Source: Cavia porcellus (taxonomy: Eukaryota > Chordata > Mammalia > Rodentia > Caviidae). Taken from it: a stretch of 64,000 nt of DNA. Numbering within the stretch: the stretch's first letter is position 1; every line of letters starts with the position of its first letter. Of the stretch, positions 20,936-32,393 are shown piece after piece. The stretch spans positions 78,348,044-78,412,043 of the forward strand of contig NW_026947486.1 of assembly GCF_034190915.1 (NCBI RefSeq), written 5' to 3'. Made by a program: the position numbers and the translations under genes. The notes beneath the pieces were generated by a model that had not been told where the DNA came from, searched no databases, and saw only the letters and a list, made by a program, of their open reading frames with translations.

Positions 20936-22130
20936 CATGCATCAAAATGAAATCAAAATGGGTTATATAACTAAATATTAAAAGAAAAACAGTAAATCTG
21001 CTGGAAGATAGAATAGGTAAGAACTCTTGCAAGCACTGGTGTAGGCAAACACTTTATGAGCAAAACCCTGATCACTCAGGAACTATCACAATGAATAAAC
21101 AACTACATTTCATCTTATTAAAAAGCTTTTCCACACATAACACAAAATGTGGTAAAAACATTTTGCCAGCTATTCCTCAAAGTATATATAATATATAAGA
21201 AACTAAAAAAAAAAAAAAATCACACTCCCCAATTTTCAAGACTCAGTAGAAAATTGGCCAACTGAAATGAATAGATATTTCTCAGATGAAAAGGTAGTAA
21301 TAAAATTAAATGAAAAAATGTTCAACATCACTGGTCATTAGAGAAGTACAATTTCAAATGATGCTGAAATTCCATCTCACCCTATGAAAAATGGCTATTT
21401 TCAAGAAATCAGCAAATAGCAAATTTGACAGGGCTGTGTGTAAAAAGGAACTCTCTCCACTGTTGGTGGGGTTGTAGACTAGTGTAACCACCAGGGAAAT
21501 CAGTATGGATATAACTCAAAAATTTAGAAGTGGACATTACTTTTGACCCAGCCATTCTTCTTGGTATCTTCTCAAAAGAATTAAAAGTATGATACCACAG
21601 CAAAATATGCACACCCATATTTATATTGGCACAGTTCATAATAGCTAAATCTTGGAAACAGTCAACATGCCAATCAAACAATGAATAAATAAAGATGTGT
21701 GTGCATTCTAATATAATCAAGTACTATTCAGCCATAAAGAAGGTTAAATTTGAGACTTTTCTAGGAAAATGGATCCACTTTGAAATCACACTCTTTAGCG
21801 AAATAAATCAGTGCCACATGTGTAAATATGACATTGTTTCTCTGGTGTGAGAAACCAAAAGCATAAATAAGGACCAAAATACATTATTAGGGGAACTAAG
21901 AAGGGAAAGGCAGAAAGAAGGAGGGAAAAACAAAACAAAAATAAGAAAAGAAGGAAAAATGTAAAGAAAGCTTTTGCAAATAAGGGGGAGAGAGGTGTTG
22001 AAGGGAGGATATAGAAATCGGAAAAAAGAATCGTTACATCTTGTACAGGTGCAAATTTCCTATGATGAATGCCATCACCATGTAGACCTAAAATGCATAA
22101 ATAAATTTAATTAAAAATATTTTAAAATTT
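19182..22130 (+). mobile_element. L1 retrotransposon with large internal deletion
   Basis: Starts directly after the HAL1-like poly-A tail. Order: L1 5' UTR (19182-19700), the N-terminal coiled-coil part of ORF1 (19740-20118; EIMNGQHRKEMESMKQMQ), then an abrupt jump into the ORF2 reverse transcriptase at about 20135, and on through the ORF2 C-terminal part to a purine-rich 3' UTR (21880-22020) and TTTAATTAAAAATATTTT. At the reverse-transcriptase active site the usual F-A-D-D reads CVDG (20135-20160), and stops are frequent. The lost segment (the rest of ORF1, the endonuclease and most of the reverse transcriptase) is more than 3 kb compared with a normal L1. It is inactive. Confidence 0.85.
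20890..20932. repeat. (AT)n microsatellite inside L1 ORF2
   Basis: About 21 AT units expanded within the L1 ORF2 C-terminal region. Confidence 0.98.
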
Positions 22131-22637
22131 GGACTTGAATTACCCTGAATCTCCACTGTATTACAGATTCGTCTCTTTTTTTCATTAGTTTCATTCTACT
22201 CTCCCACTTCTTACCTTCACATCTCTTGCATGCTGATCTGGTTAATTCATGGTTCCGATATTGCTGTGCTAATGACAAAGTATTTCAAAACCATTTTTCA
22301 AAAAGCCATAAACCTCTCTGCATGCAGAAAGACTATTTATCTAAAATAGAAGTAAACTGTCATTGATTTCTACTGCCAGAAAAGAAAAAAAACACATTTT
22401 GTGATAAGGTCAACAGTCCTTGTATGCTATTGTACAGCAGAGTAATTGTAGATAATAACATCTCAAATAACTGAGGAAAACATATTACCATAAATATGTT
22501 ACAAACATTTGTGGGTAAAAATATACATAACCTAATTTAAATATAATACAGTGTATACATGTGTTTTGAAACATTGCATAGTGTACTGTTAACATACACC
22601 ATTTGTATGTTTTATGCCTTAAGAGGTAAAAAGAGTC
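22131..22637. other. Unclassified DNA between L1 copies
   Basis: Nothing recognised: AT-rich with short open frames. Confidence 0.4.
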
Positions 22638-22856
22638 ATTTGTAGGAAAATGGATGCAACTTGAAGTCATAATTTTAAGTGAAATAAGTCAGACACACAA
22701 GATTAAATGTCACTTGGTTTCCCTTACATGAAAAACACAAGATATAAGTAAAGGGCAAAATAAAATATAGATAATAGGAAGTAGGGCAATAGATCTTTCT
22801 ATAATAAAAAGGGAAAAAGAAAGGGAAGGGTAAAGGATGAAAAAAAAATTAAAATA
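22638..22856 (+). mobile_element. L1 3' end fragment
   Basis: Contains the standard L1 ORF2 terminus (AAAATGGATGCAACTTGAAG, GTGAAATAAGTCAGACACA), followed by the purine-rich 3' UTR and an A-rich tail. It is 5'-truncated, as most L1 copies are. Confidence 0.85.
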
Positions 22857-22857
22857 T

Positions 22858-23237
22858 TGTCTTAGCTACTTTTATCTTGTGACTGACTGAGACAAAATAC
22901 CTGACACTCAAAATTAAGGAAAGAAAGGTTTATTTAACTCACAGTTTTTGGAGGTTTCAGTCCATAATCTGCAGGGTCCAAAGCAGAGTGGCACATATCA
23001 GAGGGCTACAGCTCATGGTATCAGAAAACAGAAAAAGCAAAAAGAACCAAAAGGGAAGGGGCAATATCAAGCCTCTTTCTCTCACTTACATTGTATTGTT
23101 GGCTACTCATCAAGGCGGGATGTAGCATTCACACTCATAATTCCAGTATTGGAACATGAATCAAACACAAACTTTAGAAATTGGTCTCCATGACCATATG
23201 AGGCTTAAGAGGGGGCATCTAGACATGAACCATAACA
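22858..23237 (-). mobile_element. MaLR-type LTR, antisense
   Basis: Begins TGTCTTAGCTACTTTTATC and ends ATGAACCATAACA, the reversed termini of a MaLR-type LTR. The interior contains TTTATTTAACTCACAGTTTTTGG, the typical reversed polyadenylation region. Same family as 3656-4084 and 43314-43695. Confidence 0.75.
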
Positions 23238-23475
23238 GATATTTTATTAACATGTACCAAGTCCAAATAATGTAATCACTATGTACTAAAAGCATGTACT
23301 AATGGATATAAAAGTAATAAAATTATAATAAAAGCTAATCAAAAAGCAAAAACAACCTTAAAAGTTATATACTTTAGTGTTAAAGTTTTACAATAATTAG
23401 AATGCCAACCAGTTGTTTATTCTTTAATATAAAAAGAACCCTGATTTGGTTATTTTATATACATGCATTGTATGA
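23238..23475. other. Unclassified AT-rich DNA
   Basis: Nothing recognised. Confidence 0.4.
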
Positions 23476-23477
<2 letters not shown>

Positions 23478-23509
<32 letters not shown>

Positions 23510-23527
23510 TTATATATATACATATAT
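23478..23527. repeat. (TA)n microsatellite, interrupted
   Basis: About 14 TA units, GCT, then more TATATA and CATATATG. Confidence 0.97.
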
Positions 23528-23629
23528 GTCTCATAACATGAATATTATTATCAAACTGTGTTCATTTCTTTGAAACTTTCTTTTCAGTATTGTTATTGTA
23601 TCTTTCTCTAATTTTTAAAATCCAGATAC

Positions 23630-24060
23630 AAAATTGTATGTATTTATTATGCACAAATGATACTCTAAAATATTTTTTCACTGTGAAGTGACTGAATTTA
23701 GCACATTAATATAGTTACCTTATTTAGAGCATCACATTACTTAGAACCCTGAAAATCTACTATATGAGAAATTTTAAATATATTACTAGTAACTATAGTT
23801 ATTAGATTGTACAAAGGATCTCTTAAATTTACACGTCCTATCTAACTGTAACCATGCATCCTTTGATTAATATCTTCTCACAACCTCTATTCCATGGTAA
23901 TCACCTTCCTACTCTCTACTTGTAGGAGTTCACCTTTTTTACATTTCATATATAAGTCAGCTCTTATAGTATTCATCTTCCTGTACCTGTTTCATTTCAT
24001 CAAATGTAATGCCCCACAGATTCATTTCTGTTGTTACAAATTATATGATTGCCTTATTCT
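23630..24060 (-). mobile_element. Old L1 3' UTR, antisense
   Basis: The phrases around 23690-23880 (CACTGTGAAGTGACTGAATT, CCTATCTAACTGTAACCATG) are the reversed 3' UTR of older mammalian L1 subfamilies (L1M type). It is broken by the following, different L1 segment. Confidence 0.65.
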
Positions 24061-24064
24061 AGCT

Positions 24065-24390
24065 ATCATATGGTCTATTTTGGAGAAAAGATAATGTGAT
24101 GCCAAAAAGAGTGCATTCTGCTGTTGTTGAGTGGAACACTCTGTATATATGTATTAAGTTCATTTGTTCATAGGTTTAATTGAACACCAGTATTTCTTTG
24201 TTGATTTTTGTTTAGTTGATCTCTATATTTTTGATAGTAGAATATTGAGTTCTTCAATTATAATCATATTGATGTTTGTGTGAAATTTATTTCAATTAAT
24301 GTGTTTAATGAAGTTGGGTGCATCATGGTTTGGTGCATAGATATTTATAATTGTTATCTCTTCCTGTTGAATAAAAAGCTATTAAATTAC
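24065..24390 (-). mobile_element. L1 ORF2 middle fragment, antisense
   Basis: Reversed L1 ORF2: GAATATTGAGTTCTTCAATTA and GTTGGGTGCATCATGGTTTG correspond to a much-recognised stretch of L1 ORF2. It sits between two copies of the same L1 3' UTR segment. Confidence 0.7.
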
Positions 24391-24391
24391 A

Positions 24392-25795
24392 CTTAAATTT
24401 ACAATTCCTATCTAACTGTAACCATACATCCTTTGATTAGTTTTCCATATCTATTTTATGAGTATATGTTTGCAGTACATACATTCCACTGTCCTCTTGG
24501 GAATTTGGTACATGTACATAATACAACTTTTTCTTTTTTAAAAAATCCCTTCCCTATTTCCTACTCCCTCTTATTGTTATTATTAATCATAGTGCATATT
24601 TATGATATGTAATGTCCACATTCATTAAATTAACAGAATTTTGAACATGACATATCTTCATCTCTTAATAAACATTACAGTTGACGTTTTATCTTGGCTA
24701 TTGTGAATAATACTACAATGAATTTAAGAGCACAGATAGGCCTTCAAAATACTTATTTAATTTATTTTGGATACACACACAGCAGTGAGATTGCTGAATC
24801 ATATGGTGATTCTATTTTTTAAAATTTTTTAAAGTGACTTTATTTTAATTGAAAAATAATGATTGCATAGATTTATGAAATAAGTGTGATGTTTTAATTT
24901 ATATATAAATTATAGGAATATTCAGTCAAGGTAATAAGTCACTCATTTTATAAACCATTTTTGTACTAAGAATATTAAGGTATTTTATAAATTTTGAAAT
25001 ATTATGCTTAAATATGCTGTATGTTATTAACTGTGATCACTATTCAGTGTAATGGATCACTAAAATTTACTTGTTCAATCTCACTTTTTAATCCCTTGGT
25101 AACAACTTCTCTCCCCATCCTTATTCCTCTCGTTTTATTACTACCTTGATGGTCTGTGTTTTATAACATTATCATTTAAAATTCCATATATTAATAAGAA
25201 CCATACCTGATTTATTTCACTTAACATATTGTCTTCTCATCCAATCCAGGCTGTTACAATTGACAGAATTTCTTTCCTATTAAATCGTTAATGTTTTTTA
25301 TATGCACTATATTCATCCATTTTTCTAGTAATTGATACTTGAGTTGCTTCTGTGTCTTGGTAATCATGAATAATATTATAATACTAAACATGTTTGTACA
25401 GGTGTTTGTTTCCATTTATGCGTATAAATTTCTTTGGAAATACACTCAGAAGTGACATCGGCAGAACAATAGTAATTTTATTTTTAGTATTTTTGAAGAA
25501 CTTCTTTACCAGTTGGCAAAGCTATAGCATGCGTGACTCAATAGGCTATTTATTATTATTGAAAACTAAAATGTTTGTCATCACTGCTTTATACTGTTTC
25601 CCAAATGGGTCTCTTAATTTACATTTACACTACTATGTACAGGGTTCTCTAGTCTCTGTCTTCTAATTAATATTTATCATTCACTTTTTGATGTTATTCA
25701 TTTCAAAAATTTTGAGTATTTCATTGTGATTTTCATTTATATTTTGTGATGATTATTAGAGATGCTGATCATTTTTGTATAGTATCTGGTTGCAA
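24392..25795 (-). mobile_element. L1 3' UTR and ORF2 end mosaic, antisense
   Basis: 24392-24439 repeats the 3' UTR segment of 23822-23869. 24640-24835 is the reversed ORF2 end (TTGGCTATTGTGAATAATAC, ATTGCTGAATCATATGGTG). 24836-25210 is a reversed older L1 3' UTR. 25210-25795 is again a reversed ORF2 end (GATTTATTTCACTTAACATA, TCATTGTGATTTTCATTTAT). At least two insertions must have contributed. Confidence 0.7.
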
Positions 25796-25798
25796 CTT

Positions 25799-26246
25799 GT
25801 TATGACTTGCACATAGAAGTCCTGCCAAAACCTCAAAATCCCAGGCCCACGTAGGTAGGGATTTTGGGAGGTGGTTGGCTTTGTGCTGTGTGACACTGTG
25901 ATTAAAGATGTGTAAATATTAAATGGATTTAGTGTAGTTATTGGCATGAGTAATGATGCCTTACCTTGGGTGTGGGTGGCAACATTCAATAATCTTATAG
26001 CCTGGATGAAATATAAAGAGAAAGAGGGAAAGCAGACTTGTTCCACTGCTCATTGCTACTTCCTTCTACCTGCTTTGCCCGGTCTGTATCTCCTCTGTGA
26101 TGTCTCTCTGCAATGCCACTCTGCCTTGATGCCAGGGAATTATGGTCTGAAACCTCTGCAAAAATGTCTGGTAAAAACAAAACTTTCATACTTTAACCTG
26201 TGCATATTGGGCATTTTATCTTAACAAGGAGAAAAGTAACTAAGAC
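25799..26246 (+). mobile_element. MaLR-type LTR
   Basis: Sense copy beginning TGTTATGACTTGCACATAGA and ending AAGTAACTAAGACA, with the family's AT-rich 3' part (CTGAAACCTCTGCAAAAATG and AACTTTCATACTTTAAC). It is about 448 bp, near full LTR length, and no internal region follows. An exact 5-bp target duplication is not visible. Confidence 0.8.
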
Positions 26247-26329
26247 ATCAGTCATAATTTTTCTTTTGAATATGTTTGTTAGAATAGAAATAACCCTAAA
26301 AGTAAAATTTGTATGAACACATATAAACA

Positions 26330-27130
26330 AGATTGGTAAAGATCAATACACTGAAATTTTAAGAATATCAAAGAAATAAATTGGAGAAGACAAGTATAAA
26401 TAGAACAATATCTTGTTTCTATAGATTTAAAAAATTAATAATGTCAAATTGTCCACACTATCAAAACTGATCTGCAGATTTTATGTAATTGCCATCAAAA
26501 TTGCTGTCATTTTTCACAAAAAGAGAAAAAACAATTCTAAATCTCATATGTAACCTTTAATTAATTGAATTAATTGAAAAGAACTAAAGTGGAACTATCA
26601 CATTCCCTAATTTCAGAATTTATTATAAAGTTATAGCAATAAAAATCTAATGATAATGGAATAAAATCAGACAAATAAATCAACAAAAATAGCCAGGATC
26701 CCAAAAATAAACTCAAGTATCATGGTTAGATAATTTTTAACAAAGGTGCCAAGAACACACAGAAAGACAAAGATGATATTTTTAACAAGTACTTTCCACT
26801 GAGAAAAAAATGGATATCTATATGGAAGAGAATGAAGAGTCCTTGATTTACATAATATACTAAAATTAAAACAAATATACAATACATATAAATCCTGAAA
26901 TTGTAAAAGTACTAGAAGAAATACACTACAACGTTGGTCTACCTAATGAATCCTTGGCTAGAACTCTAAAATCACATGCAACAAAGCAGTAACAGATAAA
27001 TAGTATTTCATCAGAGTTATAAGCTTCTGCACAGCAAAGGAAGCAATTGGCATATTGAAAAGATAACCCACTGATTAAGAGAAAATATTTTCATGACATA
27101 TGACAGGTAAGAGAACAACTCTACAATGCT
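26330..27130 (+). mobile_element. L1 ORF2 C-terminal fragment
   Basis: Sense L1 ORF2: CAAATTGTCCACACTATCAA, TTTATGTAATTGCCATCAAAA and GACAAATAAATCAACAAAAATA correspond to the region after the reverse-transcriptase core. It has many stops and no recognisable 5' part. Confidence 0.8.
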
Positions 27131-27394
27131 TTCATCCACTTGAATGGTGTTACACAGTCTTGATATGTTTGATGTTATAGCATATGAAGTTATATTCAAA
27201 TATTTCAAAGAAAAAGACACTATGGTAACTACTATTAAGTCGGGTTATTTGGTGGTGAAGCACTAGGTTGCTGAAAGTGTTATGCTTTAACCTATATTGT
27301 TATGTTGTTATGCCCCCTTTTATCTCATCCTCTCCCTTATTTATTAAAAAAGTATTTAATTTTTAAAAATATATATATAAACCAATAAAAAATC
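27131..27394. other. Unclassified segment between L1 pieces
   Basis: L1 homology stops near 27130 and resumes at about 27395. The insert ends in an AT-rich tail (TTTTTAAAAATATATATATA) that could be a retroposon tail, but its body is not recognised. Confidence 0.35.
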
Positions 27395-27699
27395 GCTGCT
27401 GGATCTGTAGGGAAAAAGAAACCCTTTACAACTGTTGGTTAGAGAGTAGACTAGTGCAAACACTGTGGAAATCAGTGTGGAGATTTCCTCAAAAAATTAG
27501 GATTAGAGGTCCCATTCAACTGAGGTATTCCCCTTCTGTGTATCTTCCCAGAATGATTGAAAAACATCACACTACAGTGACATATGTGAAACCATAAGGT
27601 TCAAAATATACAATAGTCACTGTGAAATGGGAGGAAACTGTTCAATAAAAAGAAGAAACTAAGATAGGGTAAAAGAGAAAGGATAGAAGGGAAAAGAAA
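27395..27699 (+). mobile_element. L1 ORF2 end and 3' UTR
   Basis: Contains GTGCAAACACTGTGGAAATC, AGTGTGGAGATTTCCTCAAA and the typical wording of the ORF2 terminus, then a purine-rich 3' UTR. Likely the downstream part of the copy at 26330-27130. Confidence 0.8.
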
Positions 27700-27920
27700 A
27701 AATGCAAGTTAGTTATACCATTAGTGTCACTTAGTTCACAGAATAGGAAAGGTTGTGCTAATATTGATTGAAGAAAATTTTATGCCCATATTTTATACTT
27801 GAGTGACTAAAGATAATGATGTGTAATTTATCAACAATTGTTACTTTTTCATTATTTTGTTGTGAAAATTTGTTTTACCTTTTATTCTTCATATTAACAA
27901 ATAAAGTAATTAAAAAAAAA
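27700..27920 (+). mobile_element. HAL1-like 3' end copy
   Basis: GACTAAAGATAATGATGTGTAATTTATCAAC matches in pattern the 3' end of the HAL1-like element (about 19030-19080) and is followed by AACAAATAAAGTAATT and poly-A (27912-27920). Confidence 0.5.
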
Positions 27921-27999
27921 ACAAAACACATACAGACGTCAAATAGTACAAAGTAATAGAAAGCAAATAATAAAATTAAAATTTTGACAAACGATCAAT

Positions 28000-28310
28000 T
28001 TTTAATGGGAGCTCCATACTGATTTCTGTAATAGCTATGATATCTTACATTCCCACAAATATGTGATATTTTTCCTTTTCTACCCCTCCTCACCAAGCTT
28101 ATGCTGATTCTTTTATCTAACAGCAGTTTTAACAGTTGTATGGTGTTATGCCTTTCTCCAATAATTAGTGATTTTGTACATTTTTTAATATGTATCTGTT
28201 AGCAATTTATATGTCTTTTTGAGAAGCATCTATTCAAGACCTTTTAAAAACATTTTGTTATTTTCTTGCAAATGAGTTGAGTTCCATGTAAAGATTGTCC
28301 CTAACGAAAG
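28000..28310 (-). mobile_element. L1 ORF2 end, antisense
   Basis: Reversed L1: TTACATTCCCACAAATATGTG, CTCCTCACCAAGCTTATGCTG and TATGTCTTTTTGAGAAGCAT match the well-known reversed 3' end of ORF2 and 3' UTR. Confidence 0.75.
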
Positions 28311-28637
28311 ATAGTTCATCTTACAATTTGAAACTGTTCCCACAAAACCATTTTATTTTTCACAGTCAGTACAATATTCAGTGAATTAATTAATCAGCAT
28401 ATTATAAACTTTTTGTGATATGAGCTTGACAAATTATAGATTCATGTAGTGTCTGAGTATATTCAAATAATACTAGATTGAGCTACGATGTTCAAAAGTA
28501 TCTTAATGAATTTTCTGCTGTTAGAATACTTGAATCTGGGTTATTTATAAATACACAAAGATTTATTTGGCTCACAGATCTTATGGACAGGAAGTCTAAG
28601 AACATGGAGTCAGTATTTGGTAAGAGCCTATCTGTTT

Positions 28638-28638
<1 letters not shown>

Positions 28639-28678
<40 letters not shown>
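28639..28678. repeat. (GT)n microsatellite
   Basis: About 19 GT units. It creates the valine/cysteine and threonine/histidine runs in overlapping open frames, which are not genes. Confidence 0.99.
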
Positions 28679-28679
<1 letters not shown>

Positions 28680-28744
28680 AAACATAACATGGTAAAAGGG
28701 CAAGAGAGCACATGTGAGAACGAGACAAATGAAACATCTAAACT

Positions 28745-28925
28745 CCATTTTTACATTATGGCACTGGAAATTGAACTCAAGAAAGATCCACCACTGAGTT
28801 TTATCTTCAACTATTTTTATTTTTGAAGCAAAGCCAATATATATGCCCAAGGTGGACTTGAGTTGCATTCCATCTCCCTCCTCCCAGGTAGCTGGGTTTA
28901 CAGACATGTGGCACCAAACTTGTAT
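28745..28925 (-). mobile_element. B1-dID dimeric SINE, antisense
   Basis: Reversed ID half (GGCACTGGAAATTGAACTCAA, CCACTGAGTT) followed by a reversed B1 half (CCCAAGGTGGACTTGAGTTG, GGTAGCTGGGTTTACAGACAT). Confidence 0.75.
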
Positions 28926-28929
28926 AGAA

Positions 28930-29095
28930 GTGTTTGGTTTTGTTCTGTTTCATTTTTTGGAACAGGATCTCAGTATGTAGTCCAAAGTATCCTTTAGCTC
29001 ATTATTCAGGTCAGGTTAATTTTGAATTTGCTATCCTTCTGCTTTAGCCTCCTACGTGTTGGGATTACAAGCATGTGCCACCGAAACTGTTCCAA
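28930..29095 (-). mobile_element. B1 SINE, antisense
   Basis: Reversed B1: GGAACAGGATCTCAGTATGTAG, TGTTGGGATTACAAGCATGTG. The extra segment before CTTCTGCTTTAGCC suggests the form with an internal duplication. Confidence 0.8.
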
Positions 29096-29285
29096 GTGTC
29101 TTTCATAATAACCAGCTCTCACAATAACTAACCCATGTCCATGAAAATAACACTGATCCATTCTTGAAAGCACAATTCTCCTAGCCTAATCAAGTCTTAA
29201 ATATCCCACCTCTTAATTCTGTTACAGTACCAGTTAAAATTCAACACGAGTTTTTGAGAGTGGATATTCAAATCCTGGAAGTTAG

Positions 29286-29399
29286 GTTAGGTATATTAAA
29301 TGGATTTTTGACTTATATTTTCCAATTATGATGGTGTTATTGGTTAACAATTGTGATCAATTTAATACCAGCTGAATTAAATCAGCATGGTACTCAGTG
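29286..29399. other. Unclassified DNA
   Basis: Nothing recognised. Confidence 0.3.
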
Positions 29400-30030
29400 T
29401 ATATAGCCCACCTGAGGAAAGTTACCAGCATAAATAAAGACATGGAGAAGAAGAGCTAGGCACTGTGGGTTTTCCTAAATGTTGCTGTTTTGAGCCATTA
29501 GTTCCTGAAGAAGCTCATCATGACTAGCTTTCCCAGTGTGAGTTCAGCCATTATCATCAGAGGAACTCAGGACCTTGTTGGTGAGAGTGGCTGTGGTTCA
29601 CTTTGGGAGAGCTCTGGTCTTTACATGGAACATCACTTCCTGGCTCTGTTTAATCTCCAGGAGAAGCTTGTCTCGCTGGCTTTCTCACATGTACTTGACT
29701 GTCTCATTGTTGGAGGAGCTTGGAACCTCCTTGTCGCTGAGGGTGATACTTTTCAGGACAGCCCTGGTCCTTATTTGGCACATGACTTCTGGGCTACAGT
29801 GCAGAACACTCAGCCTACTGGCACAGCTCTTTTATCCCTACCGCTAACCTTTGGGCTATCCTAGCACAGATCAATAAAACAAACGGGCATGAATCCATCT
29901 CATGGGCTCTAGACCTCCAGTTGGACTTGTGGGAAGCATTGTCATGGGCTCTAGTCATCAGCAGGACTCATGCAGGACATTGCTGTGGGATTCAGACCCT
30001 TGGCTGAACATTCTATGTCCTTAGTGTTGT
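29400..30030 (+). repeat. Unclassified GC-richer element with internal tandem repeats
   Basis: Base composition rises sharply compared with the flanks. Two related units (about 29610-29655, GAGCTCTGGTCTTTACATGG; about 29752-29800, GACAGCCCTGGTCCTTATTTGG) lie about 140 bp apart. A second array starts with TCATGGGCTCTAGACCTCCAG (29897) and TCATGGGCTCTAGTCATCAGC (29942). AATAAAACAAACGG at 29874 could be a polyadenylation signal, which would fit an LTR or a retroposon. The 114-codon open frame here has no domain that I recognise. Confidence 0.5.
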
Positions 30031-30209
30031 GGACAGTTTTCCTGCATTTTTTGTGTTTAACTGTGTTACCATCATAAATAACATTATAAATTCTGTGTCT
30101 TGATTGTAATTGTTCTCCTCCAAACTCCTGACTACAATAGATGGGTTTATTGGGACAGAACACTTTGCAAATATAGAAGGAACATTATATTTTGCAGGGT
30201 AACATTATG

Positions 30210-31400
30210 TAAGATTTGTAATTTAAAGACATTCTATTCTGTAGGTTCTCTCTTTACTTCATTGTTTCCTTTGTTTTACAGAAACTTCATAGTTTAATGT
30301 AATCTACCTATTATTGCCTTTGTCATCTGTGATTTGGCATTCATTCCCAAAAATACTATTGTCTAAAAAATATCATGAAGCATTTCCTCTTTTGTTCTCC
30401 TCATATTTTTATTGCTTTGGAATTATGTTTAAATCTTTTTTATTTTTTATGTTTTCTCATGTTGAAATCTTTGATCCACTATGAGTTGGATTTTAGATGT
30501 GAGATAATGATCTAGTTAATTTTTCTACTGTGAATATCCAGTTTTCCTAGTACCATTTATTGAAGAGACTATCTTTCTCCATTGACACTTTTGTGAAAAT
30601 CCATTGACCAAAAATACATGAATTTCTTTCCAGGCCCATTATTCTGTTCCATTTGATCTGTGTTTGTTTTTGTAGAAATATTGTGCTGTTTTGATTACTG
30701 TAGCATTACAGTATATTTTGAATTCTGGTAGTGTGAAGCTACAGCTATTTTACATTTTCTCAAGACTGTTTTGACTATTGGAAGTCTTTTGTAGGTCCAG
30801 ATCAACTTTAGTATTTTTTTTTCTGTAAAGGTCATTAGAATTTTGTTAGAGACAACATTAAATCTGCAGATCTCTTGGATAGGTTAATATTATTAATTCA
30901 TTTAATCTATGAACAGGAGACATTTTTCCATTTATTTGTACTTCCTTCAATTCCTTTCATTTAGGTTATACTGCTTAGTAGATCTCCTTCTTTAAGGTAT
31001 TCTTTAGTATTCAATATTTTTGTAGCTATATTAAATAAGACTGTTTTCTTGATTTCCTTTTTAGATAGTTCATTGTACATACAGAGAAGGGCTAGGATTT
31101 GTGTACTAGTATGTGAATTTTCTATTCTATAACTTTCCTGAAATAATTTACTGATCCTAAAATTGTTGTGAAATCTTTAGGGTGATTCCACGTAAAAGGT
31201 AGTGTCAAATGCAAATGAGCACCATTTAAGTTTTCCTTTTATTTTGATGTATTTTCTATATTTTTCCTGCCCAATTAATCTGGATTGGATTTCCTTACCA
31301 TGCTGAATACAACTGATAGAGTTGGCATCATTTTCATATTCCTGATTCAATAGAATCCAATTCATCTTTATTTGTGATTTTAAGTTTTTGAAAATTGCTC
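30210..31400 (-). mobile_element. L1 ORF2 fragment, antisense
   Basis: Long reversed ORF2 match in correct order: CTAGTACCATTTATTGAAGAG, GATTACTGTAGCATTACAGT, GGATAGGTTAATATTATTAA and TTTGATGTATTTTCTATAT, ending near the reverse-transcriptase core, where the reversed FADD codons are decayed (GTCAAATGCAAATGAGCACC, 31204). Pieces of the thumb and C-terminal region are present; the endonuclease is absent. Confidence 0.85.
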
Positions 31401-32319
31401 TTTGCAGCTGAACTTTACCGGCACTCAGTTACTACAAATCACTGATTTATGTGGGTATTGAGATAACTACAAAAGAAGAATTTTAACAATCTTTCCTACT
31501 GTGGCACTTCCAAAAAACAGTGTTTTAAAAAGTGAGTAAAACATTCAGATAAAATTTAATTTAGTTACACTCATTCTGATTTTATAGTTTTTAAATATTA
31601 TTTACTCAATATTTTTATTTATTTAAATGTTATGTTCAACATCTACAAGTAGTAAGTCCATGTCGTTTAAATTAATAGACTCTAACATAATGAATGATAA
31701 TAGACAAATAAATTCAATTTCAACATCATTATTGTTGATAGTATTAACTGTATTACTTGGTATGGACAGAAAAAGTAACTTCATTTTCCAAGCTCAAGAT
31801 GAATAATTTTATAGGATTTGCAGGGTAGACAGAAAGTAGTCAAAGAGGAATTTCCAAGACTTCAACTTCTTAAGTACATCAATTGCCACTTTACTACTCT
31901 GGATGAAGCCCATAATAAAACAAGCATAATAAAAGTCACAAGGAGCATCTAATGCACATACAATTCTTTGCTTCCTGTGAGCCTTCTTAGTACTAGGATA
32001 AGATGCATTGCTAATTGCTTCGCTGAATTTCAAACTTTCTACCAACTTGAAATTTGCTACTACAAAGTTTTGTAGCTTCCATCAAGATTTAGGGGAGCTA
32101 ACTACATGAGTAGAAGATAAATCGTGTTATACTTTCAAGTAATTCTTGGATATTTGGCCACCTTAATATGAATTTCATTTAGTGGGAAATATCTGGAACG
32201 TTGTAGCATTAATTGAAATACATGATTACCAGTATTTTGCCATCAGGAACAGAATCACATTATTTTAAACAAAGGAAGGGGCTTAATGTGTAAACTATTT
32301 TATTTAATTATTGTTTTAG
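31401..32319. other. Unclassified DNA
   Basis: No element recognised. A minus-strand open frame of 78 codons at 31809-32045 has no domain that I know; its surroundings are AT-rich. Confidence 0.35.
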
Positions 32320-32393
32320 AAATGGGATCAAACTCAGAACTTCTCACTTGCTAGGCAGATGCTTATACCACCGAGCTAAGCCTCCAGTCCTGT
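32320..32393 (-). mobile_element. ID SINE, antisense
   Basis: Reversed ID: CTTGCTAGGCAGATGCTTATAC, CACCGAGCTAAGCCTCCAG. Diverged, without a clear tail. Confidence 0.75.

Larger units (their letters stand above)
28525..29285 (-). mobile_element. MaLR-type LTR, antisense, split by a GT repeat and two SINEs
   Basis: The pieces 28525-28630, 28690-28740 and 29096-29285 read together as one reversed LTR (ATTTATTTGGCTCACAGATCT, then GGGCAAGAGAGCACATGTGAG, then TCTTAAATATCCCACCTCTTAA). A (GT)n repeat and two B1-type SINEs lie between them. The LTR is therefore older than both SINEs. Confidence 0.6.

Noticed and set aside
29520..29864. 114-codon frame in the GC-richer element
   Set aside because: Longer than most but overlapped by a 90-codon frame in another phase, and without a recognisable domain; kept only as part of the unclassified element.
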